Positions 1-7,045 of a stretch of DNA of 8,067 nt are shown here, piece by piece. The DNA is taken from the NCBI GenBank assembly GCA_902464595.1, contig CABQJX010000122.1, positions 1-8,067 on the forward strand, written 5' to 3'. The translations under genes and the position numbers were made by a program. Position 1 is the stretch's first letter. Each line of letters starts with the position of its first letter. The notes beneath the pieces were generated by a model, which saw nothing but the letters and a program-made list of their open reading frames with translations, had not been told where the DNA came from and ran no database searches. The stretch is from an uncultured Lachnoclostridium sp. (GTDB taxonomy: Bacteria > Bacillota > Clostridia > Lachnospirales > Lachnospiraceae).

Positions 1-83
1 TATCCGGGACATTTTCATTTGTGATATACTGAGACATTATCATAAATGGCTTATAAAACTTCGGAAACTCAAGCACAAGCTGG

Positions 84-112
84 TTGACAGTTTTGCTTAA
101 ATATGCTAAATT
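84..112 (+). promoter_or_regulatory. Sigma-A promoter for the T-box/leuS transcript
   Basis: A perfect -35 hexamer TTGACA (84-89) is followed after 17 bases by TAAATT (107-112), which matches TATAAT at four of six positions. TG at 104-105 directly before it gives an extended -10. Transcription would begin near 118-120, just before the 5' strand of T-box stem I, as expected for a T-box operon promoter. Confidence 0.8.
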
Positions 113-320
113 AAAAAACAGCATAAATGCAATGAAGGGGAAGAGTAGGCATTTGAAGGGATACAGAGAGCCGGCGGCTGGTGTGAGCCGGTGACGGACA
201 TTTGCTGAACTGGCCCCTGAGCAGCCTGGCCCAACGCCGTTAGGATATGGGAAGCGGCAAGTAGGACAGGACGGAGACCTTACCGTTATAAGAGGAATGA
301 GTGCATGTAAAACATGAACC

Positions 321-358
321 AGAGTGGTACCGCGTGAGGAGAATAGCCTTGCGTCTCT
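321..358 (+). promoter_or_regulatory. T-box antiterminator
   Basis: AGAG (321-324) pairs with CTCT (355-358). The seven-base bulge TGGTACC (325-331) is the tRNA acceptor-end binding site. A second helix, GCGTGAGG (332-339) with CCTTGCGT (347-354), pairs throughout when G-U pairs are allowed. Its 3' strand overlaps the 5' strand of the terminator, so the two structures cannot coexist. Uncharged tRNA-Leu would stabilise this form and allow read-through into leuS. Confidence 0.85.
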
Positions 359-383
359 AGCAGAAGGAGACGCAGGGCTTTTT
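345..383 (+). terminator. T-box regulated intrinsic terminator
   Basis: The arm at 345-357 (AGCCTTGCGTCTC) pairs with 367-379 over 13 base pairs with a single G-U, enclosing a nine-base loop. A T-run at 379-383 follows. This is the leucine-replete, off-state structure and it lies about 80 bases upstream of the leuS start codon. Confidence 0.92.
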
Positions 384-395
384 ATATGGCAGGAA

Positions 396-427
396 GATCC
401 CTATTGTGAGGATCCCTGATCCCTATT
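396..427 (+). repeat. Short GATCCCT direct repeats in the leuS 5' UTR
   Basis: GATCCCTATT occurs at 396-405 and again at 418-427, with a third partial copy, GATCCCT, at 411-417 abutting the second. They fill the spacer between the T-box terminator and the leuS ribosome binding site. No function can be assigned; small local duplication is the simplest explanation. Confidence 0.5.
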
Positions 428-464
428 CGGCAGCTGCTCAATGATTTCTGGAGGAATGAAAGCA

Positions 465-2879
465 ATGGCAACACAGTACAATCACAGCTCCATTGAAAAG
501 AAATGGCGCGAAAACTGGGAGAAAAATCCCATCAATGTAAACGACGGAAAGAAAGAAAAATATTACTGCCTGGATATGTTCCCCTATCCTTCCGGCAGCG
601 GCCTTCATGTGGGCCATTGGAGAGGCTACGTGATCTCTGATGTATGGAGCCGTTATCAGCTGTTAAAGGGAAAATATGTGATTCATCCCATGGGGTGGGA
701 TGCCTTTGGCCTTCCGGCTGAGAATTATGCCATCAAGATGGGCGTTCATCCGGCCAAATCTACAGCTTCCAATATTGCAAACATTAAGCGTCAGATCAAG
801 CAGATCGCAGCTATCTATGACTGGGATATGGAGGTAAACACCACAGATCCTGATTTTTACAAGTGGACCCAGTGGATCTTTGTCCAGATGTTCAAAAAGG
901 GGCTGGCTTACGAGAAAGAGTTCCCTATCAACTGGTGTCCCTCCTGTAAGACTGGATTAGCCAACGAGGAAGTGGTAAACGGCTGCTGCGAGCGCTGCGG
1001 AGCTACCGTGACCAAGAAGAACCTCCGCCAGTGGATGTTAAAGATCACCGCTTACGCAGAGCGTCTGTTAAATGATCTGGACAAGTTAGACTGGCCGGAG
1101 AAGGTAAAGAAGATGCAGACGGACTGGATCGGAAAATCCTACGGCGCAGAAGTGGAATTTTCAGTAGACGGCAGGGATGAGAAGATCACGGTTTATACAA
1201 CAAGACCGGATACTCTTTACGGAGCGACATTTATGGTTCTGGCTCCTGAGCATGCCTTGGCCGCCAGCCTTGCAACAGACGAGACAAGGGAGGAAGTGGA
1301 GCGGTATATCAAAGAGGCTTCCATGCGCTCCAATGTAGACCGTATGCAGGCAAAAGAAAAGACAGGCGTGTTTACGGGAAGCTATGCCATCAACCCATTA
1401 AACGGTGCAAAGACGCCGATCTGGCTGTCTGATTACGTTCTAGCAGATTACGGAACGGGAGCCATCATGTGTGTTCCTGCCCATGATGACAGGGACTTTG
1501 AATTTGCAAAGAAATTTGGCCTTCCTATTGTGCAGGTTATCGCAAAGGACGGAAAAGAGATTGAAAATATGACCGAAGCATATACAGAGGCAAACGGCAT
1601 TATGATCAATTCCGGCGAATGGAACGGAATGGAGTCCTCTGTCCTGAAAAAGGAAGCTCCGGTTATGATCGAAAAGAAAGGCTTTGGACGCAAGACTGTA
1701 AACTATAAGCTGAGAGACTGGGTATTCTCCCGCCAGCGTTACTGGGGCGAGCCGATCCCGATCATCCATTGTCCAAAGTGCGGCTGCGTACCTGTGCCGG
1801 AGGATCAGCTGCCCTTACGCCTTCCTGAGGTAGACAGCTACCAGCCTACAGGAACCGGCGAGTCTCCTCTGGCTGCGATTGACGAGTGGGTCAATACGAC
1901 CTGCCCGGTGTGCGGCGCTCCTGCAAAGCGTGAGACCAACACCATGCCACAGTGGGCCGGATCTTCCTGGTATTTCCTGCGTTATGTGGACAGCCACAAT
2001 CATGATGCTCTGGTATCCAGAGAAAAGGCGGACAAGTATCTTCCGGTGGATATGTACATCGGCGGCGTAGAGCACGCAGTGCTCCATCTGCTGTACTCCC
2101 GGTTCTACACGAAGTTCCTGTGTGATATTGGGGCCATTGACTTTGACGAGCCATTTAAGAAGCTGTTTAACCAGGGAATGATCACTGGAAAGAACGGCAT
2201 CAAGATGAGCAAATCCAAAGGAAATGTGGTATCTCCAGATGATCTGGTAAGAGATTACGGCTGCGATGCACTGCGTCTGTATGAACTCTTTGTAGGGCCG
2301 CCGGAATTAGATGCTGAGTGGGACGACAGGGGAATTGAGGGTGTATCCCGTTTCCTCAACCGTTTCTGGAATCTGGTAATGGACAATAAGGACAAGGATG
2401 TGGAAGCTTCCAAAGAAATGGTGAAGCTGCGCCACAAACTGGTATATGATATTGAGTACCGATTCAACCAGTTCAGCCTGAATACGGTTATCTCCGGTTT
2501 CATGGAATACAATAATAAGCTGATCGACCTGGCAAAGAAGGAAGGCGGCATTGACAAGGAGACTCTGAAAACCTTTGTGATCCTTTTAGCTCCCTTTGCT
2601 CCTCACATTGGAGAAGAACTGTGGCAGCAGTTAGGAGGGAACGACAGCGTATTCCACGCTCAGTGGCCGGAATGTGATGAGGAGGCCATGAAGGATGATG
2701 AGGTGGAGGTAGCAGTCCAGATCAATGGAAAGACCCGTGCCGTGATCTCCATAAGCGCTGATTCTTCTAAGGAAGATGCTATTGCAGCAGGCAAGGAGGC
2801 AGTGAAGGATAAGCTTACAGGAAATATTGTGAAGGAAATCTATGTGCCGAAAAAAATTGTGAATATTGTGCAGAAATAA
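465..2879 (+). CDS. leuS: Leucyl-tRNA synthetase (LeuRS)
   Basis: This cytoplasmic class Ia aminoacyl-tRNA synthetase attaches leucine to tRNA-Leu using ATP. From the chosen start it is 804 residues, the usual bacterial length. The HIGH-type motif is HVGH at residues 48-51 and the KMSKS loop is at 580-584. A zinc-type knuckle has cysteine pairs C158/C161 and C175/C178, and a second has C436/C439 and C480/C483. The CP1 editing domain has TTRPDT at 245-250, where T250 matches the specificity threonine of E. coli T252, and HDDRD at 340-344 with the universal editing aspartate, so proofreading should be intact. The end carries the tRNA-binding region. In-frame ATGs at 441 and 456 are rejected as starts: GGAGG at 450-454 lies after the first and only one base before the second, but ten bases before 465. 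Expression is controlled by the T-box upstream, and a terminator follows. Confidence 0.98.
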   Translation: MATQYNHSSIEKKWRENWEKNPINVNDGKKEKYYCLDMFPYPSGSGLHVGHWRGYVISDVWSRYQLLKGKYVIHPMGWDAFGLPAENYAIKMGVHPAKSTASNIANIKRQIKQIAAIYDWDMEVNTTDPDFYKWTQWIFVQMFKKGLAYEKEFPINWCPSCKTGLANEEVVNGCCERCGATVTKKNLRQWMLKITAYAERLLNDLDKLDWPEKVKKMQTDWIGKSYGAEVEFSVDGRDEKITVYTTRPDTLYGATFMVLAPEHALAASLATDETREEVERYIKEASMRSNVDRMQAKEKTGVFTGSYAINPLNGAKTPIWLSDYVLADYGTGAIMCVPAHDDRDFEFAKKFGLPIVQVIAKDGKEIENMTEAYTEANGIMINSGEWNGMESSVLKKEAPVMIEKKGFGRKTVNYKLRDWVFSRQRYWGEPIPIIHCPKCGCVPVPEDQLPLRLPEVDSYQPTGTGESPLAAIDEWVNTTCPVCGAPAKRETNTMPQWAGSSWYFLRYVDSHNHDALVSREKADKYLPVDMYIGGVEHAVLHLLYSRFYTKFLCDIGAIDFDEPFKKLFNQGMITGKNGIKMSKSKGNVVSPDDLVRDYGCDALRLYELFVGPPELDAEWDDRGIEGVSRFLNRFWNLVMDNKDKDVEASKEMVKLRHKLVYDIEYRFNQFSLNTVISGFMEYNNKLIDLAKKEGGIDKETLKTFVILLAPFAPHIGEELWQQLGGNDSVFHAQWPECDEEAMKDDEVEVAVQINGKTRAVISISADSSKEDAIAAGKEAVKDKLTGNIVKEIYVPKKIVNIVQK

Positions 2880-2898
2880 GACATGCGAATAGAAATAA

Positions 2899-2941
2899 GA
2901 CATTCCTCCCTATGCTTGCATAAAGGGAGGAATGTCATTTT
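2899..2941 (+). terminator. Intrinsic terminator after leuS
   Basis: GACATTCCTCCCT (2899-2911) pairs perfectly with AGGGAGGAATGTC (2924-2936), giving 13 base pairs around a 12-base loop. The sequence then runs into ATTTTCTATTT. It lies 20 bases after the leuS stop codon and separates leuS from the next transcription unit. Confidence 0.9.
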
Positions 2942-3046
2942 CTATTTATAGGGCGGCGCCCGTCAGCCGACATGAGAGGATGAACTGCGGCATTCTATGA
3001 TGTTGCTGGTGAAAGAGAGGACGATTCTGAAACATTAAGAAAATAA

Positions 3047-3075
3047 TAGACTTTCCACAGTCTGTATATTATACT
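3047..3075 (+). promoter_or_regulatory. Probable sigma-A promoter for the purine gene run
   Basis: TAGACT (3047-3052) and TATACT (3070-3075) are separated by 17 bases and match the -35 and -10 consensus at four and five of six positions. Transcription would begin near 3082. That lies after the in-frame ATG at 3077, so it supports 3125 as the start of the phosphorylase. Confidence 0.6.
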
Positions 3076-3124
3076 CATGATTAGAGAAACAGCTGCAGAC
3101 TGCAGGGACAGAAGGAGGAATCAT

Positions 3125-3952
3125 ATGAATCTTGTTTATAAAAGACTGAACGAATGTTACGCCAGCGTTGAGGGGAAGATCCCATTCAGGCCAAGAGTAG
3201 CCCTTGTCCTGGGATCCGGTTTGGGAGATCTGGCAGACCGGGTAGAGATTGAGGGGGTTCTGGATTACCATGATATTAAGGATTTTCCGGTGTCAACGGT
3301 TCCGGGCCACAAGGGGCGTTTTGTATTTACGCATATAAATGATGTTCCAGTGGTGATGATGCAGGGAAGAGTCCATTATTATGAAGGATATTCCATGGAG
3401 GATGTGGTTCTGCCAGCCCGCCTCATGAAGATGATGGGGGCAGAGATCCTGTTCCTGACCAATGCCGCCGGGGGAGTGAATTTTGACTTCAAGGCAGGAG
3501 ATTTTATGATGATCACGGATCAGATCTCCTCTTTTGTCCCTTCTCCTTTGATCGGGCCAAATTCAGAGGAAATGGGGCCTCGTTTCTGTGATATGAGCCA
3601 CGTATATGACATGGATCTTCAGGAGATCATACGGGATACGGCAAAGGAGCTGTCCATTGACCTGAAGGAAGGCGTGTATCTGCAGATGACAGGCCCGGCT
3701 TATGAATCACCGGCAGAGGTCCGCATGGTGCGCGCTCTGGGGGGCGATGCGGTTGGAATGAGCACAGCCTGCGAGGCGGTGGCCGCCAATCATATGGGAA
3801 TGAAGATCTGCGGAATTTCCTGCATTTCCAATCTGGCCTGCGGTATGACCGATCAGCCTTTAAGCCATGAGGAGGTGTCTGAGACGGCAGACCGGGTAGC
3901 CCCTCTGTTCCGGGCTCTGGTGACAGGAGCCATCGGACGTATGGGAGTATAA
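3125..3952 (+). CDS. punA: Class II purine nucleoside phosphorylase
   Basis: This cytoplasmic purine-salvage enzyme uses phosphate to split purine (deoxy)ribonucleosides into free base and (deoxy)ribose 1-phosphate. The product is 275 residues, normal for the trimeric PNP/MTAP family. Visible family sites are LGSGLG at 29-34 (phosphate-binding serine S31), PGHKG at 60-64 with H62, GRVHYYEG at 81-88 with R82 and H84, TNAAGG at 112-117, GPAYES at 190-195 with E194, GMS at 211-213, ISN with N236, and SHEE with H248. E194, N236 and H248 align with human PNP E201, N243 and H257. In the family, the Glu and Asn go with 6-oxopurines (inosine, guanosine), not adenosine. AGGAGG at 3113-3118 lies six bases before this ATG; the earlier ATG at 3077 lacks an RBS and probably precedes the transcript start. 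A deaminase follows 63 bases downstream. The gene symbol is a best match. Confidence 0.95.
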   Translation: MNLVYKRLNECYASVEGKIPFRPRVALVLGSGLGDLADRVEIEGVLDYHDIKDFPVSTVPGHKGRFVFTHINDVPVVMMQGRVHYYEGYSMEDVVLPARLMKMMGAEILFLTNAAGGVNFDFKAGDFMMITDQISSFVPSPLIGPNSEEMGPRFCDMSHVYDMDLQEIIRDTAKELSIDLKEGVYLQMTGPAYESPAEVRMVRALGGDAVGMSTACEAVAANHMGMKICGISCISNLACGMTDQPLSHEEVSETADRVAPLFRALVTGAIGRMGV

Positions 3953-4001
3953 GGCCGCTTTCAATCTTTTGGCATCCGACAGTTCAGTTAAGAGGGGGCA
4001 G

Positions 4002-4019
4002 ATGACCGTACAGCTATGA
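4002..4019 (+). other. Five-codon ORF overlapping the amidohydrolase start (ATGA)
   Basis: AGAGGGGG (3991-3998) sits only three bases before an ATG at 4002 that opens a five-codon ORF (M-T-V-Q-L). Its TGA (4017-4019) overlaps the amidohydrolase ATG (4016-4018). The same purine-rich tract is 17 bases from the amidohydrolase ATG, rather far for direct initiation, so a coupling minicistron is conceivable. It could equally be chance. Confidence 0.3.
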
Positions 4020-5302
4020 AGATCCGTTTTTATAATGTAAAACTGATGACAATGGAAGATGGGACAGGGATCCTTCCTCAAGGGGAGGTGTGGGTGGACG
4101 GAGGGAAGATCCTCTACAGCGGCCCCGGGGAAACGTCTCCGGATTCCGGGCAATATGCCTGGGACCGCCAGATCGACGGGCAGGGCAATCTGCTGATGCC
4201 GGGATTTAAGGACGCCCACACCCATTCTGCCATGACGTTTCTGCGCTCTTATGCAGATGATCTTCCACTTCTGGAATGGCTGAACCATCAGGTATTCCCC
4301 ATGGAAGCGAAGCTTTCAGGAAATGATGTGTATGATCTTTGCAAATTAGCGATTCTGGAATATCTGACCAGCGGTATTACCGCTAATTTCGACATGTATA
4401 TGCATCCGGAACAGATTGCCAGGGCATCGGCCGATATGGGATTTCGGACAGTCATTGCAGGAGGTTTAAACGATTTTACCTCCTCCCTGGAGGAAACTGA
4501 GGAAGCTTATGTAAAGCTCAATGAATATCATCCGCTGATCCGGTACTGTCTGGGCTTTCACGCTGAGTATACGACCAGCAGATCCCTGCTTGAGGGAGTG
4601 GCTTCCCTGTCTCACAAGTATCACGCCCCTGTGTTCACTCATAATTCAGAGAGCCAGTCGGAAGTGGAGCAGTGCCTGAAACGGACAGGAATGACTCCTA
4701 CTGTGTATCTCGATCATCTTGGGCTGTTTGATTACGGCGGAGGCGGTTACCACTGTATCCATATGAGCGAGGAAGACCTGGAAATTTTCCGGGAAAAAGG
4801 CCTGTATGCAGTGACCAACCCGGCTTCCAATCTGAAGCTGGCCAGCGGTATTGCCCCGGTTAGCCGCATGATGGAGATGGGGATTGGGCTGGCCATCGGA
4901 ACAGATGGACCGGCCAGCAATAATTGTCTGGATATGTTTCGGGAAATGTTCCTCACCACGGGCCTGGCAAAACTGCGGGAGCAGGATGCTTCTGCCGTGG
5001 ACGCCGGCTGTGTCCTTGAGATGGCCTGCGTGGGAGGGGCCAGAGCCATGGGGCTTACAGACTGTGACAGCCTGGCAAAGGGCAAAAGGGCAGATCTGAT
5101 CCTCATTGATCTGCATCGCCCCAACATGCAGCCGGAGAATCACATCGGCAAAAACCTGGTATACAGCGGAAGCAAGGATAATGTAAAGCTGACCATGATA
5201 GAAGGAAAGATCCTCTATGAAAACGGCTTGTTTTTTGTGGATGAAGATCCGGAAGAAATTTACGGAAAGGCCAATGAGATCATTGGACGATGCCGGTCTT
5301 AG
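4016..5302 (+). CDS. Amidohydrolase, adenosine/MTA/SAH deaminase-like
   Basis: This is a 428-residue metal-dependent hydrolase of the amidohydrolase superfamily, in the group containing 5'-methylthioadenosine/S-adenosylhomocysteine deaminase (MtaD) and TRZ/ATZ-type hydrolases. The N- and C-terminal strands form the usual composite beta sandwich around a TIM barrel. Metal and catalytic residues are in order: HTH at 68-70, H209 with E212 (HNSE), H246 (HCIHM), and D297 (GTDGPASNN). The stretch SAMTFLRSYADDLPLLEWL after HTH is strongly MtaD-like. The expected reaction is deamination of an adenosine-type nucleoside to its inosine form. The position right after a 6-oxopurine-type phosphorylase supports a purine-salvage role. 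HNSES replaces the more usual HVAET/HLAET-type motif, so substrate choice could differ, and related guanine or cytosine-type deaminases are alternatives. ATG 4016 is the only reasonable start; a stop codon lies in frame at 3989. Confidence 0.85.
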   Translation: MKIRFYNVKLMTMEDGTGILPQGEVWVDGGKILYSGPGETSPDSGQYAWDRQIDGQGNLLMPGFKDAHTHSAMTFLRSYADDLPLLEWLNHQVFPMEAKLSGNDVYDLCKLAILEYLTSGITANFDMYMHPEQIARASADMGFRTVIAGGLNDFTSSLEETEEAYVKLNEYHPLIRYCLGFHAEYTTSRSLLEGVASLSHKYHAPVFTHNSESQSEVEQCLKRTGMTPTVYLDHLGLFDYGGGGYHCIHMSEEDLEIFREKGLYAVTNPASNLKLASGIAPVSRMMEMGIGLAIGTDGPASNNCLDMFREMFLTTGLAKLREQDASAVDAGCVLEMACVGGARAMGLTDCDSLAKGKRADLILIDLHRPNMQPENHIGKNLVYSGSKDNVKLTMIEGKILYENGLFFVDEDPEEIYGKANEIIGRCRS

Positions 5303-5353
5303 ATGATATTATCTGAGATATAGGATTATGAGAAGAGGAGTTCAGACAGGCAG

Positions 5354-6127
5354 ATGAGAAATTTAGGAGAGAAAAGAAACTCTAGGAAGAAAAGGACATG
5401 CAGAATAGCCGCAGCCCTGCTTCTGGGCATGTTTTTGTTTGGGACAGCGATCCCGGCCTTTGCAGGCCAGGAAACATCTTCCCAGGAATCGTTTTCTAAG
5501 GAGCCTGGTTCAGCGGTGATAGAGGGCATCATTCAGCCTCAGAATCTGGAAGCAGCCAGGGAGGCAGACCAGATGATTGTCGCAGTTGGAACAGGAGGGT
5601 GCAAGGCTCAGGTATTTTATTATAAAAAAGGGGAGACAGAATGGGAGCTTGCCTGGCAGGAGGATGCCGTTGTGGGAAAAAATGGTATTACCGACAGGAA
5701 AGCGGAGGGGGATAAGTCTACTCCTGCAGGAACTTATGGCTTGACTATGTCCTTTGGTTTAAAGGAGGATCCAGGCAGTATCCTTCCTTATCATACCATT
5801 GTCCAGGGAGATTACTGGGTAGACGATCCGTCCAGTCCCTATTATAACCAACTGGTAAACATCTGCCAGATTTCTAAAAACTGGGATTCAGCAGAGGATA
5901 TGGCGTCCGCCTCCCCTTACTATGACTACGGCCTGGCTCTGGATTATAACAAAGAGTGCGTTCCGGGAAAAGGTTCTGCTATTTTCCTTCACTGCTTTAC
6001 AGCTTCCCCGGACTCCGGTTCTGCTGGCTGCATCCGCTTGCCTGAGAGTCGGATGAGGGAGCTGGTGCAGTCGGCTACAGAGCGCACAAAGGTGGTCATC
6101 GCAGCGGATCTTAGCCAGCTGAAGTAG
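5354..6127 (+). CDS. Secreted L,D-transpeptidase (YkuD domain)
   Basis: This 257-residue exported protein has a catalytic YkuD domain of the type that makes 3-3 peptidoglycan cross-links or remodels stem peptides at the cell wall. A signal peptide is clear: a basic stretch at 1-17, a hydrophobic core at 18-33 and AFA before a likely cut at A37/G38. The mature domain shows DKSTPAGTY (120-128), QGDYWVDDPSSPYYNQ in the middle, and the catalytic block IFLHC ending SAGCIRLPE, with H213 and nucleophile C226. The His-to-Cys spacing is shorter than in B. subtilis YkuD but fits the 'LHC...TAGC.x.LPE' YkuD subgroup. There is no LysM or other wall-binding domain. The gene begins 51 bases after the amidohydrolase with no terminator between, so read-through is likely. 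AGAGGAG at 5334-5340 is the only nearby SD-like site and is somewhat distant at 13 bases. Confidence 0.88.
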   Translation: MRNLGEKRNSRKKRTCRIAAALLLGMFLFGTAIPAFAGQETSSQESFSKEPGSAVIEGIIQPQNLEAAREADQMIVAVGTGGCKAQVFYYKKGETEWELAWQEDAVVGKNGITDRKAEGDKSTPAGTYGLTMSFGLKEDPGSILPYHTIVQGDYWVDDPSSPYYNQLVNICQISKNWDSAEDMASASPYYDYGLALDYNKECVPGKGSAIFLHCFTASPDSGSAGCIRLPESRMRELVQSATERTKVVIAADLSQLK

Positions 6128-6135
6128 GATCTCTT

Positions 6136-6426
6136 TTAAGGGGCTGAATGGGATCCAGCAATCTTTTTTGACAGCATTTTTAACAGCTGCAGCTTTTTTT
6201 TGTCCTGGGGAGCCATCTGCGTGCTCAATATGTCCACCAGAAGGGCTGTTTCCTTATCATTAAACTGGATCCCTTTCTGATTGGATTCTGTGAGGATAGA
6301 TAAAAATGTGTGCATCAGATCCGCCTTTTCTGTATGTCCGATGCGCTCCGCAAATTCTGTGAGCAGGGTTAGTTTTTCCCTGCTCATATTTTTTAATCGG
6401 GGATCCTGTTTCCAAGTGTTGTCCAT
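6136..6426 (-). CDS. Small helical protein of unknown function
   Basis: This is a 96-residue soluble protein with no signal peptide or membrane segment; I do not recognise a named family. It is predicted to be almost all helix. A Lys/Gln-rich end includes a PQDKKKLQLLKML stretch (about 75-87) that resembles the C-terminal part of the upstream neighbour. The ATG at 6426 is preferred because AAAGGA (6437-6442) lies ten bases upstream; the in-frame GTG at 6435 is almost touching that site. It is the second gene of a minus-strand pair, 38 bases after the other, and it converges on the L,D-transpeptidase gene with only eight bases between stop codons. No clear terminator separates the two, so the transcripts may overlap. 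Similar-looking small proteins are, from memory, common in Lachnospiraceae genomes. Confidence 0.75.
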   Translation of the reverse strand: MDNTWKQDPRLKNMSREKLTLLTEFAERIGHTEKADLMHTFLSILTESNQKGIQFNDKETALLVDILSTQMAPQDKKKLQLLKMLSKKIAGSHSAP

Positions 6427-6464
6427 ATGGGCCACATCCTTTCTTTAAGGTTGGGATCTGCCTC

Positions 6465-6914
6465 CTATGCCATGGCCTGCATGGCGGTGAGGAGCATTTC
6501 CACGGTTTCAAGCTGAGACTGCTGTTTGGGAGAGAGAAAGCGTTTCATCTGTTCCGCCGGAGTCTGTCCCTGGAGCAGCGCCCCGGTCATTTCAATCATG
6601 TCCTGTTCTGAGGGATTGGCATAGGGGCGTATGGCTTCCAGGATCTCCTGGAACGATGCTGGCTTTCTGCCGCCTTTTGGAGAACGGTTTCCAGAACGTG
6701 CCAGGGAGCAGATTCCAAGAGAGGCGGTTTCCTCTGTCTCAAATAGCTTGGCGGTCCTTCGCAGCTCCTGAACCTTTACAAACAGGGATAGGGCTTTTTG
6801 CTGGGAGACTCCAAGATAGGGAAGGGCTGCCTTCATCATTTGCAGGTGATGGTCTCCTGTGAGATAATCCAGGTCAGTCAGTTTATATTCATGGGTTTCC
6901 GGTGAGCATTCCAT
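6465..6914 (-). CDS. Helical repeat protein of unknown function
   Basis: This is a 149-residue soluble protein with no export signal. It has two similar helical segments, LQMMKAALPYLGVSQQ starting near residue 24 and FQEILEAIRPYANPSEQ near residue 88. They share a pattern of hydrophobic-x-x-A-hydrophobic-x-PY followed by a polar turn and a Gln. They are split by a Gly/Ser/Arg/Lys-rich linker (about 65-86). A third, shorter piece, FLSPKQQSQLETVEMLL (about 126-142), resembles the end of the downstream neighbour. The start at 6914 is chosen because AAAGGA (6924-6929) lies nine bases before it; an in-frame ATG at 6947 has no SD and would add 11 residues. It is the first gene of a two-gene minus-strand unit. 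Function is unknown; a structural or protein-interaction role is only a guess. Confidence 0.75.
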   Translation of the reverse strand: MECSPETHEYKLTDLDYLTGDHHLQMMKAALPYLGVSQQKALSLFVKVQELRRTAKLFETEETASLGICSLARSGNRSPKGGRKPASFQEILEAIRPYANPSEQDMIEMTGALLQGQTPAEQMKRFLSPKQQSQLETVEMLLTAMQAMA

Positions 6915-6986
6915 GGTGCATGTTCCTTTACTTTTCTTTCCATTCATACTATGCGGACCGTTTTCTATTCATGCGGAAAAGGCTTT

Positions 6987-6999
6987 TTTGGAGTCCAAA
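6987..6999. repeat. Dyad TTTGGA-G-TCCAAA between divergent genes
   Basis: TTTGGA (6987-6992) and TCCAAA (6994-6999) are inverted copies around one central base. The dyad lies between the divergent starts at 6914 (minus) and 7046 (plus). The arms are too close to form an RNA hairpin, so a protein-binding site is the only functional reading; chance is quite possible. Confidence 0.3.
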
Positions 7000-7045
7000 G
7001 CTTTTGTGGTGCATATATTATTGGTGTGGAAGGAGGGGATAGCAA

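Larger units (their letters stand above)
118..383 (+). promoter_or_regulatory. Leucine-specific T-box riboswitch leader of leuS
   Basis: This is a transcriptional T-box leader that senses uncharged tRNA-Leu. In stem I, GGGG (137-140) pairs with CCCC (214-217), and GGCA (148-151) pairs with TGCT (203-206). Between them lies the specifier loop, with the conserved AGTA (144-147) on one side and GAA (207-209) on the other. Directly after GAA is CTG (210-212), a leucine codon, in the register seen in well-studied T-boxes such as glyQS. The AGAGAG bulge (165-170) and a distal GGTG loop (about 179-183) are also present. A small CATG/CATG hairpin (304-316) precedes the T-box sequence AGAGTGGTACCGCG (321-334). 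TGGT (325-328) can pair with the tRNA 3' end ACCA, which fits an A discriminator base as in tRNA-Leu. The leader matches its downstream gene, so the assignment is firm; exact 5' end is inferred. Confidence 0.95.

Noticed and set aside
1..124. Open frames at the left edge: a plus-strand frame ending at TAA 98-100 and a minus-strand frame running left from ATG 124 or 43, both protein-like.
   Set aside because: They are mutually antisense in the same codon register, have no ribosome binding site, and overlap the leuS promoter or T-box stem I. Upstream sequence would be needed to decide.
441..464. Upstream ATGs (441, 456) as leuS starts.
   Set aside because: The GGAGG at 450-454 is inside or directly against them but ideally spaced for 465, which also gives the standard 804-residue length.
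3077..3124. Longer phosphorylase starting at 3077.
   Set aside because: No RBS, not PNP-like sequence, and it probably lies before the transcription start; AGGAGG at 3113-3118 serves the ATG at 3125.
4646..5143. Long minus-strand frames opposite the amidohydrolase.
   Set aside because: They lack RBS sites and family features, and the plus-strand frame has all metal-binding motifs of its family.
5328..5357. Nine-codon ORF overlapping the transpeptidase start by ATGA.
   Set aside because: Unlike the one at 4002, it has no SD-like site before its ATG, so the overlap is probably chance.
6185..6201. AGCTGCAGCT followed by eight T residues, as a terminator for the transpeptidase transcript.
   Set aside because: The possible stem is only three base pairs, and the tract is explained by Lys and Leu codons of the minus-strand gene.
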